A stretch of 64,000 bases of DNA from Auanema rhodensis. Its lineage: Eukaryota > Nematoda > Chromadorea > Rhabditida > Rhabditidae. The position numbers and the translations under genes are program-made. Below are positions 10,001 through 23,516 of the stretch, in pieces (positions within the stretch are counted from its first letter, which is position 1; each line of letters opens with the position of its first letter). The notes beneath the pieces were generated by a model. It was not told where the DNA came from and did not search any database. It saw nothing but the letters and a program-made list of their open reading frames with translations. The stretch is from contig OZ059896.1 in assembly GCA_964057225.1 (NCBI GenBank), positions 5,828,001 to 5,892,000 of the forward strand, read 5' to 3'.

Positions 10001-13000
10001 ACACAGATCGACGCAGCTTAAAAATCCGCATCGAATGCACTATACTACATTGAGAAAAGCTAAATACAAAAATTAGTTATGATCGTTTGAAAAATGATGC
10101 ATTAGTGTATGTTGAGTTTCCATGTACACTCAAAATTGCTTCCAAAAACATTTTGACAAAAATTTTTTCGAAAAATTTCAGAATAATTTAGCAAAAAGTA
10201 GATGTTTTTAGATTCCTTTTTTCAAGGCAAAAACGATGGACAATGTCATTCAACGAAAAAATTAATTCTTCAGGGTGAAAATCGAGGATATAGGTGTGAA
10301 CTTATATCAGTTGATATCTCGGTGCATTTTCAAGCTAGCGCAAATCTGATAACACAGATCGACGCAGCTTAAAAATCCGCATCGAATGCACTATACTACA
10401 TTGAGAAAAGCTAAATACAAAAATTAGTTATGATCGTTTGAAAAATGATGCATTAGTGTATGTTGAGTTTCCATGTACACTCAAAATTGCTTCCAAAAAC
10501 ATTTTGACAAAAATTTTTTCGAAAAATTTCAGAATAATTTAGCAAAAAGTAGATGTTTTTAGATTCCTTTTTTCAAGGCAAAAACGATGGACAATGTTAT
10601 TCAACGAAAAAATTGATTCTTCAAGGTGAAAATCGAGGATATAGGTGTGAACTTATATCAGTTGATATCTCGGTGCATTTTTAAGCTAGCGCAAATCTGA
10701 TAACACAGATCGACGCAGCTTAAAAATCCGCATCGAATGCACTATACTACATTGAGAAAAGCTAAATACAAAAATTAGTTATGATCGTTTGAAAAATGAT
10801 GCATTAGTGTATGTTGAGTTTCCATGTACACTCAAAATTGCTTCCAAAAACATTTTGACAAAAATTTTTTCGAAAAATTTCAGGATAATTTAGCAAAAAG
10901 TAGATGTTTTTAGATTCCTTTTTTCAAGGCAAAAACGATGGACAATGTTATTCAACGAAAAAATTGATTCTTCAAGGTGAAAATCGAGGATATAGGTGTG
11001 AACTTATATCAGTTGATATCTCGGTGCATTTTTAAGCTAGCGCAAATCTGATAACACAGATCGACGCAGCTTAAAAATCCGCATCGAATGCACTATACTA
11101 CATTGAGAAAAGCTAAATACAAAAATTAGTTATGATCGTTTGAAAAATGATGCATTAGTGTATGTTGAGTTTCCATGTACACTCAAAATTGCTTCCAAAA
11201 ACATTTTGACAAAAATTTTTTCGAAAAATTTCAGAATAATTTAGCAAAAAGTAGATGTTTTTAGATTCCTTTTTTCAAGGCAAAAACGATGGACAATGTT
11301 ATTCAACGAAAAAATTAATTCTTCAGGGTGAAAATCGAGGATATAGGTGTGAACTTATATCAGTTGATATCTCGGTGCATTTTCAAGCTAGCGCAAATCT
11401 GATAACACAGATCGACGCAGCTTAAAAATCCGCATCGAATGCACTATACTACATTGAGAAACGCTTAATACAAAAATTAGTTATGATCGTTTGAAAAATG
11501 ATGCATTAGTGTATGTTGAGTTTCCATGTACACTCAAAATTGCTTCCAAAAACATTTTGACAAAAATTTTTTCGAAAAATTTCAGAATAATTTAGCAAAA
11601 AGTAGATGTTTTTAGATTCCTTTTTTCAAGGCAAAAACGATGGACAATGTCATTCAACGAAAAAATTAATTCTTCAGGGTGAAAATCGAGGATATAGGTG
11701 TGAACTTATATCAGTTGATATCTCGGTGCATTTTCAAGCTAGCGCAAATCTGATAACACAGATCGACGCAGCTTAAAAATCCGCATCGAATGCACTATAC
11801 TACATTGAGAAAAGCTAAATACAAAAATTAGTTATGATCGTTTGAAAAATGATGCATTAGTGTATGTTGAGTTTCCATGTACACTCAAAATTGCTTCCAA
11901 AAACATTTTGACAAAAATTTTTTCGAAAAATTTCAGAATAATTTAGCAAAAAGTAGATGTTTTTAGATTCCTTTTTTCAAGGCAAAAACGATGGACAATG
12001 TTATTCAACGCAAAAATTGATTCTTCAAGGTGAAAATCGAGGATATAGGTGTGAACTTATATCAGTTGATATCTCGGTGCATTTTTAAGCTAGCGCAAAT
12101 CTGATAACACAGATCGACGCAGCTTAAAAATCCGCATCGAATGCACTATACTACATTGAGAAAAGCTAAATACAAAAATTAGTTATGATCGTTTGAAAAA
12201 TGATGCATTAGTGTATGTTGAGTTTCCATGTACACTCAAAATTGCTTCCAAAAACATTTTGACAAAAATTTTTTCGAAAAATTTCAGAATAATTTAGCAA
12301 AAAGTAGATGTTTTTAGATTCCTTTTTTCAAGGCAAAAACGATGGACAATGTTATTCAACGAAAAAATTAATTCTTCAGGGTGAAAATCGAGGATATAGG
12401 TGTGAACTTATATCAGTTGATATCTCGGTGCATTTTTAAGCTAGCGCAAATCTGATAACACAGATCGACGCAGCTTAAAAATCCGCATCGAATGCACTAT
12501 ATTCCATTGAGAAAAGCTAAATACAAAAATTAGTTATGATCGTTAGAAAAATGATGCATTAGTGTATGTTGAGTTTCCATGTACACTCAAAATTGCTTCC
12601 AAAAACATTTTGACAAAAATTTTTTCGAAAAATTTCAGAATAATTTAGCAAAAAGTAGATGTTTTTAGATTCCTTTTTTCAAGGCAAAAACGATGGATAA
12701 TGTCATTCAACGAAAAAATTAATTCTTCAGGGTGAAAATCGAGGATATAGGTGTGAACTTATATCAGTTGATATCTCGGTGCATTTTCAAGCTAGCGCAA
12801 ATCTGATAACACAGATCGACGCAGCTTAAAAATCCGCATCGAATGCACTATACTACATTGAGAAACGCTTAATACAAAAATTAGTTATGATCGTTTGAAA
12901 AATGATGCATTAGTGTATGTTGAGTTTCCATGTACACTCAAAATTGCTTCCAAAAACATTTTGACAAAAATTTTTTCGAAAAATTTCAGAATAATTTAGC

Positions 13001-13689
13001 AAAAAGTAGATGTTTTTAGATTCCTTTTTTCAAGGCAAAAACGATGGACAATGTCATTCAACGAAAAAATTAATTCTTCAGGGTGAAAATCGAGGATATA
13101 GGTGTGAACTTATATCAGTTGATATCTCGGTGCATTTTCAAGCTAGCGCAAATCTGATAACACAGATCGACGCAGCTTAAAAATCCGCATCGAATGCACT
13201 ATACTACATTGAGAAACGCTTAATACAAAAATTAGTTATGATCGTTTGAAAAATGATGCATTAGTGTATGTTGAGTTTCCATGTACACTCAAAATTGCTT
13301 CCAAAAACATTTTGACAAAAATTTTTTCGAAAAATTTCAGAATAATTTAGCAAAAAGTAGATGTTTTTAGATTCCTTTTTTCAAGGCAAAAACGATGGAC
13401 AATGTCATTCAACGAAAAAATTAATTCTTCAGGGTGAAAATCGAGGATATAGGTGTGAACTTATATCAGTTGATATCTCGGTGCATTTTTAAGCTAGCGG
13501 AAATCTGATAACACAGATCGACGCAGCTTAAAAATCCGCATCGAATGCACTATACTACATTGAGAAACGCTTAATACAAAAATTAGTTATGATCGTTTGA
13601 AAAATGATGCATTAGTGTATGTTGAGTTTCCATGTACACTCAAAATTGCTTCCAAAAACATTTTGACAAAAATTTTTTCGAAAAATTTC

Positions 13690-15092
13690 AGAATAATTTA
13701 GCAAAAAGTAGATGTTTTTAGATTCCTTTTTTCAAGGCAAAAACGATGGACAATGTCATTCAACGAAAAAATTAATTCTTCAGGGTGAAAATCGAGGATA
13801 TAGGTGTGAACTTATATCAGTTGATATCTCGGTGCATTTTTAAGCTAGCGGAAATCTGATAACACAGATCGACGCAGCTTAAAATCCGCATCGAATGCAC
13901 TATACTACATTAAAAAACGCTTAATACAAAAATTAGTTATGATCGTTTGAAAAATGATGCATTAGTGTATGTTGAGTTTCCATGTACACTCAAAATTGCT
14001 TCCAAAAACATTTTGACAAAAATTTTTTCGAAAAATTTCAGAATAATTTAGCAAAAAGTAGATGTTTTTAGATTCCTTTTTTCAAAGCAAAAACGATGGA
14101 CAATGCCATTCAACGAAAAAATTAATTCTTCAGGGTGAAAATCGAGGATATAGGTGTGAACTTATATCAGTTGATATCTCGGTGCATTTTTAAGCTAGCG
14201 GAAATCTGATAACACAGATCGACGCAGCTTAAAAATCCGCATCGAATGCACTATACTACATTGAGAAACGCTTAATACAAAAATTAGTTATGATCGTTTG
14301 AAAAATGATGCATTAGTGTATGTTGAGTTTCCATGTACACTCAAAATTGCTTCCAAAAACATTTTGACAAAAATTTTTTCGAAAAATTTCAGAATAATTT
14401 AGCAAAAAGTAGATGTTTTTAGATTCCTTTTTTCAAGGCAAAAACGATGGACAATGCCATTCAACGAAAAAATTAATTCTTCAGGGTGAAAATCGAGGAT
14501 ATAGGTGTGAACTTATATCAGTTGATATCTCGGTGCATTTTTAAGCTAGCGGAAATCTGATAACACAGATCGACGCAGCTTAAAAATCCGCATCGAATGC
14601 ACTATACTACATTGAGAAACGCTTAATACAAAAATTAGTTATGATCGTTTGAAAAATGATGCATTAGTGTATGTTGAGTTTCCATGTACACTCAAAATTG
14701 CTTCCAAAAACATTTTGACAAAAATTTTTTCGAAAAATTTCAGAATAATTTAGCAAAAAGTAGATGTTTTTAGATTCCTTTTTTCAAGGCAAAAACGATG
14801 GACAATGTTATTCAACGAAAAAATTGATTCTTCAAGGTGAAAATCGAGGATATAGGTGTGAACTTATATCAGTTGATATCTCGGTGCATTTTTAAGCTAG
14901 CGCAAATCTGATAACACAGATCGACGCAGCTTAAAAATCCGCATCGAATGCACTATACTACATTGAGAAACGCTTAATACAAAAATTAGTTATGATCGTT
15001 TGAAAAATGATGCATTAGTGTATGTTGAGTTTCCATGTACACTCAAAATTGCTTCCAAAAACATTTTGACAAAAATTTTTTCGAAAAATTTC
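13690..15092 (+). repeat. Four-unit block, copy 1 (units 39-42: g gC gC a)
   Basis: Shares with 17199-18602 the order: a g unit with TTAAAAAACGC, two g units with C67, then an a unit with C230/T234. The spacing is 3,509 bp, that is ten units less the base lost in unit 39. The first unit here has four instead of five A residues at 13881-13884, within the right arm of the dyad; this loss is absent from copy 2, so it postdates the duplication or was corrected. Unit 40 also has a private CAAAGC. Confidence 0.8.
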
Positions 15093-17198
15093 AAAATAAT
15101 TTAGCAAAAAGTAGATGTTTTTAGATTCCTTTTTTCAAGGCAAAAACGATGGACAATGTCATTCAACGAAAAAATTAATTCTTCAGGGTGAAAATCGAGG
15201 ATATAGGTGTGAACTTATATCAGTTGATATCTCGGTGCATTTTTAAGCTAGCGCAAATCTGATAACACAGATCGACGCAGCTTAAAAATCCGCATCGAAT
15301 GCACTATACTACATTGAGAAACGCTTAATACAAAAATTAGTTATGATCGTTTGAAAAATGATGCATTAGTGTATGTTGAGTTTCCATGTACACTCAAAAT
15401 TGCTTCCAAAAACATTTTGACAAAAATTTTTTCGAAAAATTTCAGAATAATTTAGCAAAAAGTAGATGTTTTTAGATTCCTTTTTTCAAGGCAAAAACGA
15501 TGGACAATGTCATTCAACGAAAAAATTAATTCTTCAGGGTGAAAATCGAGGATATAGGTGTGAACTTATATCAGTTGATATCTCGGTGCATTTTTAAGCT
15601 AGCGGAAATCTGATAACACAGATCGACGCAGCTTAAAAATCCGCATCGAATGCACTATACTACATTAAGAAACGCTTAATACAAAAATTAGTTATGATCG
15701 TTTGAAAAATGATGCATTAGTGTATGTTGAGTTTCCATGTACACTCAAAATTGCTTCCAAAAACATTTTGACAAAAATTTTTTCGAAAAATTTCAGAATA
15801 ATTTAGCAAAAAGTAGATGTTTTTAGATTCCTTTTTTCAAGGCAAAAACGATGGACAATGTCATTCAACGAAAAAATTAATTCTTCAGGGTGAAAATCGA
15901 GGATATAGGTGTGAACTTATATCAGTTGATATCTCGGTGCATTTTCAAGCTAGCGCAAATCTGATAACACAGATCGACGCAGCTTAAAAATCCGCATCGA
16001 ATGCACTATACTACATTGAGAAACGCTTAATACAAAAATTAGTTATGATCGTTTGAAAAATGATGCATTAGTGTATGTTGAGTTTCCATGTACACTCAAA
16101 ATTGCTTCCAAAAACATTTTGACAAAAATTTTTTCGAAAAATTTCAAAATAATTTAGCAAAAAGTAGATGTTTTTAGATTCCTTTTTTCAAGGCAAAAAC
16201 GATGGACAATGTCATTCAACGAAAAAATTAATTCTTCAGGGTGAAAATCGAGGATATAGGTGTGAACTTATATCAGTTGATATCTCGGTGCATTTTTAAG
16301 CTAGCGCAAATCTGATAACACAGATCGACGCAGCTTAAAAATCCGCATCGAATGCACTATACTACATTGAGAAACGCTTAATACAAAAATTAGTTATGAT
16401 CGTTTGAAAAATGATGCATTAGTGTATGTTGAGTTTCCATGTACACTCAAAATTGCTTCCAAAAACATTTTGACAAAAATTTTTTCGAAAAATTTCAGAA
16501 TAATTTAGCAAAAAGTAGATGTTTTTAGATTCCTTTTTTCAAGGCAAAAACGATGGACAATGTCATTCAACGAAAAAATTAATTCTTCAGGGTGAAAATC
16601 GAGGATATAGGTGTGAACTTATATCAGTTGATATCTCGGTGCATTTTTAAGCTAGCGGAAATCTGATAACACAGATCGACGCAGCTTAAAAATCCGCATC
16701 GAATGCACTATACTACATTAAGAAACGCTTAATACAAAAATTAGTTATGATCGTTTGAAAAATGATGCATTAGTGTATGTTGAGTTTCCATGTACACTCA
16801 AAATTGCTTCCAAAAACATTTTGACAAAAATTTTTTCGAAAAATTTCAGAATAATTTAGCAAAAAGTAGATGTTTTTAGATTCCTTTTTTCAAGGCAAAA
16901 ACGATGGACAATGTCATTCAACGAAAAAATTAATTCTTCAGGGTGAAAATCGAGGATATAGGTGTGAACTTATATCAGTTGATATCTCGGTGCATTTTCA
17001 AGCTAGCGCAAATCTGATAACACAGATCGACGCAGCTTAAAAATCCGCATCGAATGCACTATACTACATTGAGAAACGCTTAATACAAAAATTAGTTATG
17101 ATCGTTTGAAAAATGATGCATTAGTGTATGTTGAGTTTCCATGTACACTCAAAATTGCTTCCAAAAACATTTTGACAAAAATTTTTTCGAAAAATTTC
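15093..17198 (+). repeat. Trimeric repeat (c g b)x2, 1,053 bp
   Basis: Units 43-45 and 46-48 repeat the order c with A2, g with A224, b with C152. The two copies agree at every diagnostic site I checked. The same triplet recurs once more at units 54-56 (18954-20006). Confidence 0.8.
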
Positions 17199-18602
17199 AG
17201 AATAATTTAGCAAAAAGTAGATGTTTTTAGATTCCTTTTTTCAAGGCAAAAACGATGGACAATGTCATTCAACGAAAAAATTAATTCTTCAGGGTGAAAA
17301 TCGAGGATATAGGTGTGAACTTATATCAGTTGATATCTCGGTGCATTTTTAAGCTAGCGGAAATCTGATAACACAGATCGACGCAGCTTAAAAATCCGCA
17401 TCGAATGCACTATACTACATTAAAAAACGCTTAATACAAAAATTAGTTATGATCGTTTGAAAAATGATGCATTAGTGTATGTTGAGTTTCCATGTACACT
17501 CAAAATTGCTTCCAAAAACATTTTGACAAAAATTTTTTCGAAAAATTTCAGAATAATTTAGCAAAAAGTAGATGTTTTTAGATTCCTTTTTTCAAGGCAA
17601 AAACGATGGACAATGCCATTCAACGAAAAAATTAATTCTTCAGGGTGAAAATCGAGGATATAGGTGTGAACTTATATCAGTTGATATCTCGGTGCATTTT
17701 TAAGCTAGCGGAAATCTGATAACACAGATCGACGCAGCTTAAAAATCCGCATCGAATGCACTATACTACATTGAGAAACGCTTAATACAAAAATTAGTTA
17801 TGATCGTTTGAAAAATGATGCATTAGTGTATGTTGAGTTTCCATGTACACTCAAAATTGCTTCCAAAAACATTTTGACAAAAATTTTTTCGAAAAATTTC
17901 AGAATAATTTAGCAAAAAGTAGATGTTTTTAGATTCCTTTTTTCAAGGCAAAAACGATGGACAATGCCATTCAACGAAAAAATTAATTCTTCAGGGTGAA
18001 AATCGAGGATATAGGTGTGAACTTATATCAGTTGATATCTCGGTGCATTTTTAAGCTAGCGGAAATCTGATAACACAGATCGACGCAGCTTAAAAATCCG
18101 CATCGAATGCACTATACTACATTGAGAAACGCTTAATACAAAAATTAGTTATGATCGTTTGAAAAATGATGCATTAGTGTATGTTGAGTTTCCATGTACA
18201 CTCAAAATTGCTTCCAAAAACATTTTGACAAAAATTTTTTCGAAAAATTTCAGAATAATTTAGCAAAAAGTAGATGTTTTTAGATTCCTTTTTTCAAGGC
18301 AAAAACGATGGACAATGTTATTCAACGAAAAAATTGATTCTTCAAGGTGAAAATCGAGGATATAGGTGTGAACTTATATCAGTTGATATCTCGGTGCATT
18401 TTTAAGCTAGCGCAAATCTGATAACACAGATCGACGCAGCTTAAAAATCCGCATCGAATGCACTATACTACATTGAGAAACGCTTAATACAAAAATTAGT
18501 TATGATCGTTTGAAAAATGATGCATTAGTGTATGTTGAGTTTCCATGTACACTCAAAATTGCTTCCAAAAACATTTTGACAAAAATTTTTTCGAAAAATT
18601 TC
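17199..18602 (+). repeat. Four-unit block, copy 2 (units 49-52: g gC gC a)
   Basis: Second copy of the block at 13690-15092, without the single-base loss. Downstream, copy 1 is followed by c (A2), g (A224), b; copy 2 by c, c (both A2), g (A224), b. One extra c unit was therefore gained or lost after the block duplicated. Unit 53, the first of the two, has a private change giving AAAATATAG near position 18. Confidence 0.8.
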
Positions 18603-19655
18603 AAAATAATTTAGCAAAATATAGATGTTTTTAGATTCCTTTTTTCAAGGCAAAAACGATGGACAATGTCATTCAACGAAAAAATTAATTCTTCAGGGTG
18701 AAAATCGAGGATATAGGTGTGAACTTATATCAGTTGATATCTCGGTGCATTTTTAAGCTAGCGCAAATCTGATAACACAGATCGACGCAGCTTAAAAATC
18801 CGCATCGAATGCACTATACTACATTGAGAAACGCTTAATACAAAAATTAGTTATGATCGTTTGAAAAATGATGCATTAGTGTATGTTGAGTTTCCATGTA
18901 CACTCAAAATTGCTTCCAAAAACATTTTGACAAAAATTTTTTCGAAAAATTTCAAAATAATTTAGCAAAAAGTAGATGTTTTTAGATTCCTTTTTTCAAG
19001 GCAAAAACGATGGACAATGTCATTCAACGAAAAAATTAATTCTTCAGGGTGAAAATCGAGGATATAGGTGTGAACTTATATCAGTTGATATCTCGGTGCA
19101 TTTTTAAGCTAGCGCAAATCTGATAACACAGATCGACGCAGCTTAAAAATCCGCATCGAATGCACTATACTACATTGAGAAACGCTTAATACAAAAATTA
19201 GTTATGATCGTTTGAAAAATGATGCATTAGTGTATGTTGAGTTTCCATGTACACTCAAAATTGCTTCCAAAAACATTTTGACAAAAATTTTTTCGAAAAA
19301 TTTCAGAATAATTTAGCAAAAAGTAGATGTTTTTAGATTCCTTTTTTCAAGGCAAAAACGATGGACAATGTCATTCAACGAAAAAATTAATTCTTCAGGG
19401 TGAAAATCGAGGATATAGGTGTGAACTTATATCAGTTGATATCTCGGTGCATTTTTAAGCTAGCGGAAATCTGATAACACAGATCGACGCAGCTTAAAAA
19501 TCCGCATCGAATGCACTATACTACATTAAGAAACGCTTAATACAAAAATTAGTTATGATCGTTTGAAAAATGATGCATTAGTGTATGTTGAGTTTCCATG
19601 TACACTCAAAATTGCTTCCAAAAACATTTTGACAAAAATTTTTTCGAAAAATTTC

Positions 19656-21059
19656 AGAATAATTTAGCAAAAAGTAGATGTTTTTAGATTCCTTTTTTCA
19701 AGGCAAAAACGATGGACAATGTCATTCAACGAAAAAATTAATTCTTCAGGGTGAAAATCGAGGATATAGGTGTGAACTTATATCAGTTGATATCTCGGTG
19801 CATTTTCAAGCTAGCGCAAATCTGATAACACAGATCGACGCAGCTTAAAAATCCGCATCGAATGCACTATACTACATTGAGAAACGCTTAATACAAAAAT
19901 TAGTTATGATCGTTTGAAAAATGATGCATTAGTGTATGTTGAGTTTCCATGTACACTCAAAATTGCTTCCAAAAACATTTTGACAAAAATTTTTTCGAAA
20001 AATTTCAGAATAATTTAGCAAAAAGTAGATGTTTTTAGATTCCTTTTTTCAAGGCAAAAACGATGGACAATGTCATTCAACGAAAAAATTAATTCTTCAG
20101 GGTGAAAATCGAGGATATAGGTGTGAACTTATATCAGTTGATATCTCGGTGCATTTTTAAGCTAGCGGAAATCTGATAACACAGATCGACGCAGCTTAAA
20201 AATCCGCATCGAATGCACTATACTACATTGAGAAACGCTTAATACAAAAATTAGTTATGATCGTTTGAAAAATGATGCATTAGTGTATGTTGAGTTTCCA
20301 TGTACACTCAAAATTGCTTCCAAAAACATTTTGACAAAAATTTTTTCGAAAAATTTCAGAATAATTTAGCAAAAAGTAGATGTTTTTAGATTCCTTTTTT
20401 CAAGGCAAAAACGATGGACAATGTCATTCAACGAAAAAATTAATTCTTCAGGGTGAAAATCGAGGATATAGGTGTGAACTTATATCAGTTGATATCTCGG
20501 TGCATTTTTAAGCTAGCGGAAATCTGATAACACAGATCGACGCAGCTTAAAAATCCGCATCGAATGCACTATACTACATTAAGAAACGCTTAATACAAAA
20601 ATTAGTTATGATCGTTTGAAAAATGATGCATTAGTGTATGTTGAGTTTCCATGTACACTCAAAATTGCTTCCAAAAACATTTTGACAAAAATTTTTTCGA
20701 AAAATTTCAGAATAATTTAGCAAAAAGTAGATGTTTTTAGATTCCTTTTTTCAAGGCAAAAACGATGGACAATGCCATTCAACGAAAAAATTAATTCTTC
20801 AGGGTGAAAATCGAGGATATAGGTGTGAACTTATATCAGTTGATATCTCGGTGCATTTTCAAGCTAGCGCAAATCTGATAACACAGATCGACGCAGCTTA
20901 AAAATCCGCATCGAATGCACTATACTACATTAAGAAACGCTTAATACAAAAATTAGTTATGATCGTTTGAAAAATGATGCATTAGTGTATGTTGAGTTTC
21001 CATGTACACTCAAAATTGCTTCCAAAAACATTTTGACAAAAATTTTTTCGAAAAATTTC
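19656..21059 (+). repeat. Four-unit block b g g bC, copy 1 (units 56-59)
   Basis: Order: b, g with G224, g with A224, then a C67 unit with A224. The same order returns 2,457 bp (seven units) later at 22113-23516. The copies differ in the last unit, which is C152 here and T152 there. Confidence 0.75.
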
Positions 21060-22112
21060 AGAATAATTTAGCAAAAAGTAGATGTTTTTAGATTCCTTTT
21101 TTCAAGGCAAAAACGATGGACAATGTCATTCAACGAAAAAATTAATTCTTCAGGGTGAAAATCGAGGATATAGGTGTGAACTTATATCAGTTGATATCTC
21201 GGTGCATTTTCAAGCTAGCGCAAATCTGATAACACAGATCGACGCAGCTTAAAAATCCGCATCGAATGCACTATACTACATTGAGAAACGCTTAATACAA
21301 AAATTAGTTATGATCGTTTGAAAAATGATGCATTAGTGTATGTTGAGTTTCCATGTACACTCAAAATTGCTTCCAAAAACATTTTGACAAAAATTTTTTC
21401 GAAAAATTTCAGAATAATTTAGCAAAAAGTAGATGTTTTTAGATTCCTTTTTTCAAGGCAAAAACGATGGACAATGTCATTCAACGAAAAAATTAATTCT
21501 TCAGGGTGAAAATCGAGGATATAGGTGTGAACTTATATCAGTTGATATCTCGGTGCATTTTTAAGCTAGAGCAAATCTGATAACACAGATCGACGCAGCT
21601 TAAAAATCCGCATCGAATGCACTATACTACATTGAGAAACGCTTAATACAAAAATTAGTTATGATCGTTTGAAAAATGATGCATTAGTGTATGTTGAGTT
21701 TCCATGTACACTCAAAATTGCTTCCAAAAACATTTTGACAAAAATTTTTTCGAAAAATTTCAGAATAATTTAGCAAAAAGTAGATGTTTTTAGATTCCTT
21801 TTTTCAAGGCAAAAACGATGGACAATGTCATTCAACGAAAAAATTAATTCTTCAGGGTGAAAATCGAGGATATAGGTGTGAACTTATATCAGTTGATATC
21901 TCGGTGCATTTTTAAGCTAGCGGAAATCTGATAACACAGATCGACGCAGCTTAAAAATCCGCATCGAATGCACTATACTACATTAAGAAACGCTTAATAC
22001 AAAAATTAGTTATGATCGTTTGAAAAATGATGCATTAGTGTATGTTGAGTTTCCATGTACACTCAAAATTGCTTCCAAAAACATTTTGACAAAAATTTTT
22101 TCGAAAAATTTC

Positions 22113-23516
22113 AGAATAATTTAGCAAAAAGTAGATGTTTTTAGATTCCTTTTTTCAAGGCAAAAACGATGGACAATGTCATTCAACGAAAAAATTAATT
22201 CTTCAGGGTGAAAATCGAGGATATAGGTGTGAACTTATATCAGTTGATATCTCGGTGCATTTTCAAGCTAGCGCAAATCTGATAACACAGATCGACGCAG
22301 CTTAAAAATCCGCATCGAATGCACTATACTACATTGAGAAACGCTTAATACAAAAATTAGTTATGATCGTTTGAAAAATGATGCATTAGTGTATGTTGAG
22401 TTTCCATGTACACTCAAAATTGCTTCCAAAAACATTTTGACAAAAATTTTTTCGAAAAATTTCAGAATAATTTAGCAAAAAGTAGATGTTTTTAGATTCC
22501 TTTTTTCAAGGCAAAAACGATGGACAATGTCATTCAACGAAAAAATTAATTCTTCAGGGTGAAAATCGAGGATATAGGTGTGAACTTATATCAGTTGATA
22601 TCTCGGTGCATTTTTAAGCTAGCGGAAATCTGATAACACAGATCGACGCAGCTTAAAAATCCGCATCGAATGCACTATACTACATTGAGAAACGCTTAAT
22701 ACAAAAATTAGTTATGATCGTTTGAAAAATGATGCATTAGTGTATGTTGAGTTTCCATGTACACTCAAAATTGCTTCCAAAAACATTTTGACAAAAATTT
22801 TTTCGAAAAATTTCAGAATAATTTAGCAAAAAGTAGATGTTTTTAGATTCCTTTTTTCAAGGCAAAAACGATGGACAATGTCATTCAACGAAAAAATTAA
22901 TTCTTCAGGGTGAAAATCGAGGATATAGGTGTGAACTTATATCAGTTGATATCTCGGTGCATTTTTAAGCTAGCGGAAATCTGATAACACAGATCGACGC
23001 AGCTTAAAAATCCGCATCGAATGCACTATACTACATTAAGAAACGCTTAATACAAAAATTAGTTATGATCGTTTGAAAAATGATGCATTAGTGTATGTTG
23101 AGTTTCCATGTACACTCAAAATTGCTTCCAAAAACATTTTGACAAAAATTTTTTCGAAAAATTTCAGAATAATTTAGCAAAAAGTAGATGTTTTTAGATT
23201 CCTTTTTTCAAGGCAAAAACGATGGACAATGCCATTCAACGAAAAAATTAATTCTTCAGGGTGAAAATCGAGGATATAGGTGTGAACTTATATCAGTTGA
23301 TATCTCGGTGCATTTTTAAGCTAGCGCAAATCTGATAACACAGATCGACGCAGCTTAAAAATCCGCATCGAATGCACTATACTACATTAAGAAACGCTTA
23401 ATACAAAAATTAGTTATGATCGTTTGAAAAATGATGCATTAGTGTATGTTGAGTTTCCATGTACACTCAAAATTGCTTCCAAAAACATTTTGACAAAAAT
23501 TTTTTCGAAAAATTTC
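22113..23516 (+). repeat. Four-unit block b g g cC, copy 2 (units 63-66)
   Basis: Second copy of 19656-21059. Between the copies lie units 60-62 (b, c*, g), where unit 62 is also a g with A224. After this copy the array changes to an a unit (67), so the duplication boundary lies near 23516. Confidence 0.75.

Larger units (their letters stand above)
1..12636 (+). repeat. Zone 1: a/b subtype region (units 0-35)
   Basis: Barcode from unit 0: a* b b c a e b c b a / b b a b a b a b a b / a a e b b b a* b a b / a a t b a e. Most units carry A230/A234 (GAAAAGCTAAAT); units 3, 4, 7, 22 and 32 have C230/T234 (GAAACGCTTAAT). Units 8, 25 and 27 carry A230/T234, a recombinant of the two, which creates AAGCTT at 3037-3042, 9004-9009 and 9706-9711; units 8 and 25 also share A224. 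Unit 0 mixes G85 with G94 and A114 and has T13. Private changes: unit 2 at the A of CAAGAC, unit 8 GTAGAAG, unit 31 position 3, unit 34 ACGCAAAAATT, and unit 35 two sites. No block of this zone carries the h, j or L alleles. Confidence 0.85.
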
